From an uncultured Adlercreutzia sp. (GTDB lineage: Bacteria > Actinomycetota > Coriobacteriia > Coriobacteriales > Eggerthellaceae): a stretch of DNA of 64,000 nucleotides. The stretch is from positions 48,340 to 112,339 of the forward strand of contig CAJUSP010000010.1 in NCBI GenBank assembly GCA_910589165.1, written 5' to 3'. The translations under genes and the position numbers were made by a program. Shown piece after piece: positions 1 through 7,982 of this stretch; the first letter of the stretch is position 1, and each line of letters begins with the position of its first letter. Below the pieces are notes generated by a model. That model had not been told where the DNA came from, ran no database searches, and was given only the letters and a program-made list of their open reading frames with translations.

Positions 1-78
1 TAATGCAATGAGCAATTACAGTGAAGCCAATCCAGCTAGATGGGTAAACATGGATTTGCCTATCGAGATGAAACTACC

Positions 79-648
79 TTAGAACTCAATCACATAGAAC
101 TCAATTCCAACCCTATCGAGAGACGTTTCAATTAGATCTTTGTCGGGTTTTGTCATTACGCCTCGCGGCGTCACGCATTTTAATGCAACTGTCGGTCTAA
201 CTTCTTGCGTTTCTTTGGGCAGTTGAACGACATATTCTAGGGCTTTCCTTAACGCAGTCTCCCATTTAATGCATGTTCCAGTACTTATAACATAATATCT
301 ATAAGGTGGATCCTGCGTGCAATACAGCGAAACATCCGCGCTCCCACCGACCTTGCTGACCTCACCATGCTTGCTTTTGAGGAGCTCTTCGTCTGTGATT
401 TTTTGTAATGCTCTGTTTCTCCAGTCTTTAGCGTATCGATTTAAAATTGCATCTTTAATATATGTTCTCATATCGCTCTTGGGCATGTAGTCCGAGAGCA
501 ATGCAACGATATTTGGATCCTCTGCAAGCTGCGAGATAAAGCGGCCATTATCAATACGTCCTTGGCTTAAGTATCCAACCGCATCTGCCTTCTCGTACAC
601 AGTTGCCCTGACAAGTTCACGCACGTTAGCAGGAAGGTTTTGGGTCAT
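79..648 (-). CDS. Unrecognised 189-residue protein, last gene of a defence-like operon
   Basis: I do not recognise the family. The 189-residue product has no signal peptide or membrane segment, is mixed alpha/beta in character, and its middle part is rich in charged residues. It starts only 3 bases after the helicase stop codon (TAG AAG ATG), so it is almost certainly co-transcribed and translationally coupled with the helicase, ATPase and methyltransferase genes upstream. Base composition is AT-rich like the rest of this operon and unlike the GC-rich remainder of the window, which suggests joint acquisition. A role as a specificity, regulatory or toxin-like partner of the helicase is inference from position only. 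The operon may continue to the left of the window, although the first 78 bases contain no convincing start. Confidence 0.75.
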   Translation of the reverse strand: MTQNLPANVRELVRATVYEKADAVGYLSQGRIDNGRFISQLAEDPNIVALLSDYMPKSDMRTYIKDAILNRYAKDWRNRALQKITDEELLKSKHGEVSKVGGSADVSLYCTQDPPYRYYVISTGTCIKWETALRKALEYVVQLPKETQEVRPTVALKCVTPRGVMTKPDKDLIETSLDRVGIEFYVIEF

Positions 649-651
649 CTT

Positions 652-2295
652 CTATCCTAACCCCGGGAAATACAGCTCTTGGTGTTCATCGTATTCACTT
701 GACGCAACATCCTCTAGCCAAGCATTCACGAATTCACCCATCTTCTCATTTGTGAAGGAAACAAGCGAGTCTCTAAATACAAGTGTTTCTTTGTCTTTCT
801 CGCGTGCTTCATGGTCTATCTCAATAGCATAGGCGATTCTCCTTATATCAGATACATAATCGAGAACCACGGCTTTATCCTTGTTTTTAGAAAGACGCAG
901 ACCTCTCCCTAGCTGTTGAAGAAAAATTCTTCTCGAATGTGTTGCTCGGAGAAAGACTAGTATGTTTATGTCAGGTATATCGATACCCTCATTCAATACA
1001 TCTACTGCTGTAACTGCGTTGATTTTCCCTGACGAAAATGCCAGGAGATTCGCCCGTCTCTGCACTTTTTCCACACCCGACAACGGGACGCAGTCAATAC
1101 CTGATTGTGTGAGCATTTCCGCAAACCGCTGGCTATGCGTGATTGATGGAGAGAAGACAGCGATCCGAGGCGTTTCAAATTCCCTGCAAACCTCATGGAT
1201 ACCATCTATGATTGCATCGTCCCTTTGCGGCAGAAATAGCTTCTTGTTCAGATCCCGTATCGTCAATCTCTTTTTTGAGATTGACGGAATTTGCTCCCAG
1301 TCGATATTATCGCAGTATACGCGATAATCAACCCTTGCCAAGTACCCCATCTTCATGCCATCAACCAAAGAAATGCTATCAAGGGTTGTCCCGAATAAGA
1401 GTTCCAATTGCCGCCCATCTCCACGCCATGGAGTAGCGGTCATCCCAACAAGTAACCGAGGCTTTAGGTACCTCAAACACGTTGAAAAAGCGCTCGAAAG
1501 TGCATGGTGTGCCTCATCCACAATTACCACATCATAACTGTCAGAATCTAGACTTGGCAGCCAATTCTGCAGCGTCTGAAAGAGTCCAAATGCAACACCT
1601 TCTCTGGTGCTGGGCACAGCACCTTCATAAAATGTAGTAGTAGGCACGTCCTTGCCAAGTTGCGTCCAAAAACTCTGCTCAAGCTGCAACGCAAGATCTT
1701 GCAAGTGGCACAGCACCAAAATCCTTCGTGCCCCCTGCTCCCAGAAATACTGCGCTGCTGTAGCGGCAGTAACTGTTTTGCCCAAACCTGTCGCCATTAT
1801 AAAAAGCGCTCTTCTCGCGTCCTCATTATAAACATTTTCGAGCTTATTTATCACCCTTTTTTGATAATTTAATGGATTCTTTCTTGATTTAGATAAGTAG
1901 GGAAGTTTGTCAAAAAGCTGCCTAAACCAAGCCCCATTCCAAAGCTTCACTTCAAAACCCTCGTTATTGAGTTCGTCTCTTCTTATCTTTGCGGAATGAG
2001 TGAAGTTCCCATTTGTCGCTATCGCAATGGCATCTGCGTTGTATGCACACATCGCATTAAGGGCTTCCTCAATTGCCGCATGGCCCACAAGCCTGTCACC
2101 TGTTACAGATTTTGCCTGAATAACCCAGGTTTTTCCGCTTGGATCAATGGCCAATATATCGCCGCCCTTATCTCCAGCTTCGCCTATTATTTGGATGTCA
2201 CGCCAGCCAAGATGCGACAATACCCTTGCTGGCATTCGCTCGAATGCACGCCAGTCCCCTCCCGACATAATAACGTTGGTCAGAAATCCGCTCAT
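652..2295 (-). CDS. Mrr-like nuclease fused to superfamily 2 DEAH helicase
   Basis: The 547-residue protein begins with an Mrr-type restriction endonuclease domain (about residues 15-130). Its PD-(D/E)xK core is visible as GDKGGDI followed by WVIQAKS, giving Asp46 and the Gln60-x-Lys62 variant often found in Mrr nucleases. A superfamily 2 helicase follows: Walker A ATGLGKT at 168-174, DEAH at 260-263, TATP near 286, and a C-terminal motif VI QQLGRGLR. This architecture resembles restriction helicases that translocate on DNA and cleave it. The start codon overlaps the stop of the preceding ATPase gene (ATGA), so the two are translationally coupled. The likely job is the effector of a restriction or defence system whose self-DNA is protected by the operon's methyltransferase. 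The domain calls are direct; the role is inferred. Confidence 0.88.
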   Translation of the reverse strand: MSGFLTNVIMSGGDWRAFERMPARVLSHLGWRDIQIIGEAGDKGGDILAIDPSGKTWVIQAKSVTGDRLVGHAAIEEALNAMCAYNADAIAIATNGNFTHSAKIRRDELNNEGFEVKLWNGAWFRQLFDKLPYLSKSRKNPLNYQKRVINKLENVYNEDARRALFIMATGLGKTVTAATAAQYFWEQGARRILVLCHLQDLALQLEQSFWTQLGKDVPTTTFYEGAVPSTREGVAFGLFQTLQNWLPSLDSDSYDVVIVDEAHHALSSAFSTCLRYLKPRLLVGMTATPWRGDGRQLELLFGTTLDSISLVDGMKMGYLARVDYRVYCDNIDWEQIPSISKKRLTIRDLNKKLFLPQRDDAIIDGIHEVCREFETPRIAVFSPSITHSQRFAEMLTQSGIDCVPLSGVEKVQRRANLLAFSSGKINAVTAVDVLNEGIDIPDINILVFLRATHSRRIFLQQLGRGLRLSKNKDKAVVLDYVSDIRRIAYAIEIDHEAREKDKETLVFRDSLVSFTNEKMGEFVNAWLEDVASSEYDEHQELYFPGLG

Positions 2296-4646
2296 TTCGA
2301 CGTAGTCTTTTCGCCAAGCGATTCAAGACTGAGCGCTATTCTGTTAAGATCGTTTTTGGTAATGGAAGAGGTGGGGTTAGTTAATAGGAAAAGCACGTCC
2401 TTAAGGTATGAGACAACGCGATCGCTAACTCCGGCCTTTACTCTTTCCTCCAACTGCTTATCCTCGAATACGATGTCATTATACGAATAGTCGAACAGTT
2501 GACCATCGAAGACCCATTTAGGAAATCTCTCGATGAGCCTTACAAGCGTTTTATACGGAACGACCTCAATTAACTCGAGAGCTGTCGGCGACCCTTTCTT
2601 TATACGAGAATAGTCTACCCCTGCATTGACTGCAGTCGTAACCGCTTCTTCTACTTCACCAGATGCCTCATATATACATTCTATTGCTTTATCTCTATCG
2701 TTTAGAAGTAAATTCTTCAATGGCTCCCTCAGTGAATCGAAAAAAGCCTCCGCCCGCTCAGTGAGAGCAAGTGAGTCAATTCGCTTGTCTTTCATATATT
2801 TGAGAATCAACGCATAGTAAGTCTCGCCCAGATCGCTCAGCGAATCTCTGACTCGATACCTGTCGGCTAAATAACAGAAGAGAAGCTCCTCCGGCGAAAT
2901 CGGATACTGCAGAAACAACTCATGATGAGGATCGTATACGAAATCACATTGCACCCCGCGGGAGCAAAACAGACAAGGTGCCTTCTTTCCTTTCCGCAAT
3001 ATATCGCCACCTACGAGCTTGTACGCCCTAACTTCAAATGCGTTACGCCCAGCTATCTCATACTTTCTCGACATGAGCACCTGATATTCCGATCGCTTCT
3101 TAAGGCCGTCTATGGTGTCATCGATTTCGCTCTCGGTGGCCCCACTTTCGACTGCACCTGTCCTGAGATCAGATACAACGCTGCGTTTTTCCGACTCGTC
3201 GTCACCCAAATAACCGTCTATGTCATCACTGGGCTCATCGCCTTCGTTGTTGGGGGGATTATTACCGCTCTGCTTCTCCTGATCGACTTCTTGTGCGGCC
3301 TTCCACCAAAGCCCGTCACTCTGATATTCAACTGCCCCTGCGTTAAACTCCCGGAGGTACTCCTTCGCCAGGTGCTTGGGCACAGCAAGATTCTTGGTTC
3401 CTGACTCGGTTCGTCGATATGCATCCACCAATAAACCCAGCGGCGTATCAGGAATCTCATCAAGCCCAAGATTTTTACGCTGCCTCGGAAGAAAAGGGCC
3501 GCTGCCCCGAAGAATACTCACGGTCTCATACCATGAACTGTCATATCGATCGAAATCGTTCTTCTGATACGTTGGTATAAGATAGTCAACGTGCAGCTGC
3601 CCGACGATTCTGCCTCCGACAGTTGTCCCTAGCTCAACAGGATACTGAAGAGAAGACTCACCTGTTACAGGATTTTCCCAAGTGAACAGCGATTTATCTT
3701 TAATAAGAATTTTGCGCCCGTTACGGACAAAATCAATTCCGTAATCATTTGTGTCAAAGTATCGCTGGACACCGATCCAACCATGGAGTCGCTTTTCCCT
3801 ATAGCATAAGTGATCCGGGAGCTCTTCATTCGGAACTCCAGAATACTCGTCCTGCTCATTTGGGGAGAGATAAGCGTTTCTCTCCAAATCGAATAGTTCG
3901 CTACCTAGCACCTTGTCTATTTCATAAAACGCCTTAACCTGCATGCCCCTATAAAGAACAAACCTGTCCGCACTCCACACGCAAGGCTTTTTCGCATGGA
4001 GTATTTTCCCTTGGACATACAGGTCAATACTATTCTCCATCAACAGAGGAGCGTATATATTTTCCAAAGTTTTTCTTATATCGGACTCCTGCTGATACAA
4101 CGATGCAGCAATTCCCGAATTGAGGGCAGTAATGACTATCTTGGTGCCCGGTTCATCACCTATTTCTTTTTTGCGCTCCAACAAGGGCGCCTGGAACGTG
4201 TTACCCCTCGCCAGCTCCCGAAAGTCAATTACAATGCCGTGCCAGCTTTCATCACTCTCCGTGGTCGACCAGATTTCAGTTCTCTCGCCCAATCTCGCAG
4301 TTGCGATATTAAAGCCCATACCGAATAGCCCTAGGTTATCGATTGGGTTATTGTTCGAATAGCCTGCTCTGACGGCATTGCGCATCTGCTCGAGCGTCAT
4401 GCCGTCAGCGTTATCGGTGACCTCGATCGACCTCTCTTGCTCACCAACACTTTGTTTGGACCAGCTGACCCATACAGCTTTTTGCCTATCTGCCCTCTCG
4501 ATAGTCGCAAGGTGGGCGTCAATGGAATTATCCATCAATTCCGCAAAGCATTGCCACGCTTGAAACGGTATCTCGCCAAGTATTCTCAAAGCCCTCGGAG
4601 ATGGTGTTATGTCCACTGTCCTGGCGCTATTCTCTTGGCTGCTCAT
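2292..4646 (-). CDS. MORC-like GHKL (HATPase_c_3) ATPase of defence operon
   Basis: The protein is about 784 residues. Its N-terminal quarter is a GHKL ATPase fold like Hsp90, MutL and MORC: N-box ELMDNSIDA near residue 36, the ATP-lid motif DNADGM near 78 and GLFGMGFN near 106. The middle contains a possible metal site (CLFCSRGVQC followed by a His-His pair). The C-terminal third is helical and unrecognised. Prokaryotic MORC-like GHKL ATPases are known to sit beside methyltransferases and helicases in restriction-type operons, and are thought to clamp or remodel DNA. I chose the ATG at 4646, one base after the methyltransferase stop (TGA A ATG), over an upstream TTG. The gene overlaps the next one by ATGA. 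Confidence 0.88.
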   Translation of the reverse strand: MSSQENSARTVDITPSPRALRILGEIPFQAWQCFAELMDNSIDAHLATIERADRQKAVWVSWSKQSVGEQERSIEVTDNADGMTLEQMRNAVRAGYSNNNPIDNLGLFGMGFNIATARLGERTEIWSTTESDESWHGIVIDFRELARGNTFQAPLLERKKEIGDEPGTKIVITALNSGIAASLYQQESDIRKTLENIYAPLLMENSIDLYVQGKILHAKKPCVWSADRFVLYRGMQVKAFYEIDKVLGSELFDLERNAYLSPNEQDEYSGVPNEELPDHLCYREKRLHGWIGVQRYFDTNDYGIDFVRNGRKILIKDKSLFTWENPVTGESSLQYPVELGTTVGGRIVGQLHVDYLIPTYQKNDFDRYDSSWYETVSILRGSGPFLPRQRKNLGLDEIPDTPLGLLVDAYRRTESGTKNLAVPKHLAKEYLREFNAGAVEYQSDGLWWKAAQEVDQEKQSGNNPPNNEGDEPSDDIDGYLGDDESEKRSVVSDLRTGAVESGATESEIDDTIDGLKKRSEYQVLMSRKYEIAGRNAFEVRAYKLVGGDILRKGKKAPCLFCSRGVQCDFVYDPHHELFLQYPISPEELLFCYLADRYRVRDSLSDLGETYYALILKYMKDKRIDSLALTERAEAFFDSLREPLKNLLLNDRDKAIECIYEASGEVEEAVTTAVNAGVDYSRIKKGSPTALELIEVVPYKTLVRLIERFPKWVFDGQLFDYSYNDIVFEDKQLEERVKAGVSDRVVSYLKDVLFLLTNPTSSITKNDLNRIALSLESLGEKTTSK

Positions 4647-4647
4647 T

Positions 4648-5604
4648 TCAATCGCCCCCAACAATCGCGTCTAGATAATCGGCAATACTGCTAGCAACCC
4701 GATAAGCCAATACCGGCGGAACTGCATTGCCAATCTCAAACATACTCGTTGTCATTGAGTGAGGGAACTTAAAATCGTCGGGAAAGGTCTGAATCCTCGC
4801 GCACTCTCTAACGGTGAGTCTTCTCTCCAGATTATAGTGGAACTGCACGCGCGACTTCGGGTTAGCTCTTATCGTGTAGGCCGGCTCATCGGCCTTGTTC
4901 ACCTCATCTCCTTGCCCGTTACCCTTCTTTGCCTTCGAAGCTTTAAAATACTGGCTCTGATTAGGCACAGATTCGTCTGTTATTCCTTCGAGATCACCAA
5001 TAGCCCACTTAATCGACCTGGGTTTATTTGAAAAATCTGCTTCGGGCTTAATTGGATCCCCCTCAAGATCAGACCTTACTCCCACGAAAAATAATCGCTG
5101 TCTATTTTGCGGAACACCATAGTCCGGAGCGAACATGTTCCACACTTGAACCCTGTAGCCTGGACCTGCATGTTCCAAATCCTCAATTATCGTCTTTACA
5201 GCTTTGCCGCCATCAATTCGCAGTAGGTTGATAACATTTTCTCCGACAACCACCTTTGGCTCATGCTTGTCGATATAACGGATTAGCTCTTTGTATAGCT
5301 GCCCTCGCGCAGAAGTCAGTCCTTTTAGAGGGCCGCAGGACGAAAAGTCCTGGCAAGGGAAGCCACCGATCAGGACGCTTGCCTTTGGCAGATCATCCAG
5401 AGTCAGTTCTGTGACATCAGCCACATCTGCCTTGTGCGCAAAGTAATGGTTGTATGTCTCAATTGCCTTTTCGTTGTTGTCAAATGCCGCCTCGATGTCA
5501 AACGGAAGCTTCTTGTACGATTCACCCCCGTAGTTAAAGCCACCACAAAAGCCGAGATCAAGCCCTCCGCATCCACAAAAGTATGAAACCACAGAATATG
5601 ACAC
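4648..5604 (-). CDS. DNA (cytosine-5) methyltransferase
   Basis: This is a 318-residue C5-cytosine DNA methyltransferase. Motif I is YFCGCGGLDLGF at residues 8-19, the catalytic PCQ loop is GGFPCQDFSS at 80-89 (Cys84), the ENV motif is at 122-124, QRLFF follows, and the C-terminal motif is FEIGNAVPP. It transfers a methyl group from SAM to cytosine in a target sequence that cannot be read from the protein. The length is typical of a small Dcm-type enzyme with a short target-recognition region. The start is GTG with GGAG four bases upstream. It is the first gene of the four-gene AT-rich operon and probably marks self-DNA for the ATPase and helicase-nuclease downstream. Confidence 0.93.
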   Translation of the reverse strand: MSYSVVSYFCGCGGLDLGFCGGFNYGGESYKKLPFDIEAAFDNNEKAIETYNHYFAHKADVADVTELTLDDLPKASVLIGGFPCQDFSSCGPLKGLTSARGQLYKELIRYIDKHEPKVVVGENVINLLRIDGGKAVKTIIEDLEHAGPGYRVQVWNMFAPDYGVPQNRQRLFFVGVRSDLEGDPIKPEADFSNKPRSIKWAIGDLEGITDESVPNQSQYFKASKAKKGNGQGDEVNKADEPAYTIRANPKSRVQFHYNLERRLTVRECARIQTFPDDFKFPHSMTTSMFEIGNAVPPVLAYRVASSIADYLDAIVGGD

Positions 5605-5862
5605 AATACTCCAATCTGCTTCATGACCATAATAGTGGAGCGTTCACCTCCACGTTTCTTCTTCATAGAATCTATCAATGCCACGACACGGGCATGGGCT
5701 GCTTATCGACACGACTAGACAACAGCCTGCTCGTCCCTCATCAGACGCTTCCTTGCGACATGGAGGCGGAGCTAGAGGGCATGCACGGCAGCGACGCAAG
5801 GAGGGCCAAAGCTTTAGACGAGAACAAGAGGCTCCTCAACATCCACCACCAGTCATGCTCCA

Positions 5863-5894
5863 GCACAACAGTCGACCTCATGTTGTGCTATAGT
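5863..5894 (+). promoter_or_regulatory. Inverted repeat abutting a possible -10 upstream of the SAM riboswitch
   Basis: GCACAAC (5863-5869) and GTTGTGC (5882-5888) form a perfect inverted repeat with a 12-base spacer. It ends immediately before TATAGT (5889-5894), a plausible -10 element. No convincing -35 hexamer is visible at 16-18 bases upstream, so the repeat may be an activator or repressor site. The rest of 5605-5860 contains no gene I can support, and codon quality in its open frames is poor. Confidence 0.35.
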
Positions 5895-5921
5895 GTCCTC
5901 GCTGCCCGGTTGGGTGGCCGA

Positions 5922-6012
5922 TTTTATCCAGAGCGGGAGTAGAGAGTTGGCTCTTTGATCCCCGCACCAACCTAGCCTTGAGGCCAAGGTGGTAATGCCA
6001 ACATCGATGAAA
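5922..6012 (+). ncRNA. SAM-I (S-box) riboswitch
   Basis: The leader matches the SAM-I core. P1 pairs TTTATC (5923-5928) with GATGAA (6006-6011). CAGAG and the stem GCGGG...CCCGC follow, with a kink-turn-like internal loop, then a GAGAG-TTGG-CTCTT hairpin. The TTGG loop can form the pseudoknot with the downstream ACCAACC. P3 is the hairpin around TTGA, and P4 is TGG-TAATG-CCA. The conserved blocks (TTATCcAGAG, TTGAT-CCC, CAACC, GGTGGTAAT) are in order and correctly spaced. There is no terminator after it. Instead the Shine-Dalgarno AAAGGAG (6010-6016) touches the 3' strand of P1, so control is probably at translation, with SAM binding turning the gene off. The family call rests on visible secondary structure, not a covariance search. 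Confidence 0.8.
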
Positions 6013-6022
6013 GGAGCCTGCT

Positions 6023-6502
6023 ATGGCACACGTGGAATCCCACACCCTTCCCCAACACTTCGACGTCCCCCGCAGGGAGATGCACTATCTCCGGGAGCCG
6101 CATGGCTTCGCGGAGGGCACGGCCTGGGGCAACCTGGGCTACCAAATGGCCTACAGCGCGAAGGTGTTGGAGGAGCAGCTGGCCGAAGAGGGGCGCTTCT
6201 TCGTGCTGCAGCTGAACACGACGCGTGGCGGAGGCGGTGGCTGGAAGAACCCGACGGGCTGGCGGCTCTACGCTAACGGACGCAAGGTGGCCAGCGGAAG
6301 CGGCGAGTTTGCCCGCGAGTGCTTCTACGAGTCCGCCGAGAAGTTTATGGAGCAGTGCCGCGCGGCCATCGACGAATCGGGCGTACAGCCCGTCTGCGAG
6401 CACGACTACCAGCTGCTGAAGGCCGCCCAGCGCATCGCCGCCGTGGAGCCGTTCGATGACGGCGACAACATGCTCGGCAGCAGGGAGTGCCGCGTCTTTT
6501 AG
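6023..6502 (+). CDS. Unrecognised 159-residue protein under SAM-I riboswitch control
   Basis: I do not recognise this protein. It is 159 residues with no signal peptide or membrane segment. It has a Gly-rich stretch (TTRGGGGGWKNPTG) near residue 70 and single cysteines near the C-terminal half. Codon use and GC content match the GC-rich chromosome, unlike the neighbouring defence operon. The start ATG has AAAGGAG seven bases upstream, directly abutting the SAM-I riboswitch. SAM-I riboswitches normally repress methionine, cysteine or SAM biosynthesis and transport genes when SAM is abundant, so a role in sulfur or methyl metabolism is a reasonable inference. Single-gene unit: a strong hairpin follows the stop and the next gene is on the other strand. 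Confidence 0.8.
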   Translation: MAHVESHTLPQHFDVPRREMHYLREPHGFAEGTAWGNLGYQMAYSAKVLEEQLAEEGRFFVLQLNTTRGGGGGWKNPTGWRLYANGRKVASGSGEFARECFYESAEKFMEQCRAAIDESGVQPVCEHDYQLLKAAQRIAAVEPFDDGDNMLGSRECRVF

Positions 6503-6514
6503 ATGAGAGGACAC

Positions 6515-6548
6515 ATCCGTCTCGGCACTTGCAGGTGTCGAGACGGAT
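6515..6548 (+). terminator. Strong 14-bp hairpin after the SAM-regulated gene
   Basis: A 14-bp stem (ATCCGTCTCGGCAC with its complement, one G-T pair) with a 6-base loop starts 13 bases after the stop codon. There is no following T-run, so it may be a weak or Rho-assisted terminator or an RNA-stabilising hairpin. Confidence 0.5.
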
Positions 6549-6628
6549 CCTGGGCCACCGAGGTAGCGCAGAGGCTGACGAGAATCACCTGTCATTCCCC
6601 GCCCGAGAGCCCGCAGGTGGCTCGTATG

Positions 6629-7897
6629 CTAAATCGCCCAAGCGGGGAACGCCCAGTTGTTGGCGCTGACGGGGAATGTATCGCCCACCATGCATACGAG
6701 AGTCCCGCAGCCTATTTCGCGCCTGAACATCGCTAGCGCCGGATCGGCCTCTGCGGCCACGGAAGCCAGAGCGCTGAAATTCTTGAGGTCGCGCACTTGC
6801 GGCGAAGCGGACTTCTTCACCTCGACGGGATAGAGCGTGCCATCTCGCTCGAGAAGCAGGTCTATCTCCTTGCGGTCGTTCGTCTTGAAGAAGAAGACAG
6901 GGGCGGTCTTCCCAGCGTTGCAGTAGCTTTTGTATATCTCGCCGAATACATGGGATTCAAAGACCAGGCCGCTCATGGCACCCGCCTCCAAGGTCTGCGG
7001 GCTTGTCCAACCAGCCAAATGGGCCGCAAGCCCCGCATCGGTAAAATGCATGATGGGCTGTTTACTCAGCCGCTTGATAAGGTTGTTCGAGTAAGGCTCG
7101 ACGATTTTCACAAGATAGGAGCTAACAAGAAGCGATAGCCATGCCTTGGCGGTTTTCTGGTCGATATCGGCAGTGCGCGCAAGGTCGGCGTACACCACCG
7201 GCTTAGAGGTGAGCGCGGCGCAAGCCGCCATAAACCTACGAAATTTAAGTTCGTCTGCCACCTGGGCCAGATCGCGAATATCACGCATGAGATACGTGTC
7301 GATATATGAGTCGTAGGCGGCGCCGCGCACCTCGGGGGGCAGCTCGCGGATAGCCGGAAACGAGCTGGCACTGATGCGCTCGAACACCTCCGTCACTGTT
7401 TTTTCGGGCATTGTACCCACACGCCGCAAGTAATACTCGGGCGAAGGAGCAAAGGGCTCGGAAGGACGTTGCTGAATCTCGGCATCAGAAAGCCCCAACA
7501 TCTCGACAACTCCCGCGCGCCCCGCCAGCGACTCCGACACGTGCCGCATCAGATGGAAAGGCTGCGAGCCTGTGAGCCAAAACAGGCCCTTCTGGTCGCT
7601 TTCGTCGACGACGATCTTAATAAACGGGAGCAATTCGGGGGCATATTGTATCTCGTCGATAAGAATCGGCGGCTGGTAGCGTTGCAGAAAGAGCGCCGGA
7701 TCTTCTTTGGCGAGCATGCGCACAGAGGTGTTGTCGAGGGTAACGTAGGATCTTTGCGCTCCCTTTGCCGACTCTTCCTCCATCAGATGCTTGAGCATGG
7801 TGGTTTTGCCCACCTGGCGAGGGCCTGTAACAACCACTACTTTGAAGTAGTCCGAGTAAGTCTTCACCACCGACTCGAGAGCACGCTTGATATACAT
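6629..7897 (-). CDS. AAA_14 / DUF4143 family ATPase
   Basis: The protein is about 422 residues with an N-terminal P-loop (GPRQVGKTT near residue 25) and Walker B ILIDEIQ. The C-terminal DUF4143 region ends in a PD-(D/E)xK-like stretch (EIDLLLERDGTLYPVEVKK). This family is abundant and often multicopy in gut anaerobes; its role is unproven and it is sometimes linked to mobile or defence DNA. I chose ATG 7897 because GAGAGG lies seven bases before it, which discards 17 upstream residues with no ribosome site. It stands alone on the minus strand, downstream of the aldo/keto reductase by about 85 bases, with somewhat lower GC than its neighbours. Confidence 0.87.
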   Translation of the reverse strand: MYIKRALESVVKTYSDYFKVVVVTGPRQVGKTTMLKHLMEEESAKGAQRSYVTLDNTSVRMLAKEDPALFLQRYQPPILIDEIQYAPELLPFIKIVVDESDQKGLFWLTGSQPFHLMRHVSESLAGRAGVVEMLGLSDAEIQQRPSEPFAPSPEYYLRRVGTMPEKTVTEVFERISASSFPAIRELPPEVRGAAYDSYIDTYLMRDIRDLAQVADELKFRRFMAACAALTSKPVVYADLARTADIDQKTAKAWLSLLVSSYLVKIVEPYSNNLIKRLSKQPIMHFTDAGLAAHLAGWTSPQTLEAGAMSGLVFESHVFGEIYKSYCNAGKTAPVFFFKTNDRKEIDLLLERDGTLYPVEVKKSASPQVRDLKNFSALASVAAEADPALAMFRREIGCGTLVCMVGDTFPVSANNWAFPAWAI

Positions 7898-7982
7898 AGA
7901 AATCCTCTCAAAAATGGAATATGATTCCAGATTTGTGAAGTATACCACGATCTCCGGAAGGTGCTCGAAGGAAACTCACCCC

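Noticed and set aside
1..78. A gene running off the left edge
   Set aside because: Only an 11-codon frame begins here on the minus strand; no other frame is supported.
5583..5942. A plus-strand 119-codon open frame before the riboswitch
   Set aside because: No ribosome site, overlaps the methyltransferase start and the riboswitch P1 strand, and the encoded sequence has no protein-like pattern.
6629..7948. Insertion sequence or transposon around the AAA_14 ATPase
   Set aside because: No terminal inverted repeats, target duplication or transposase motif were seen.
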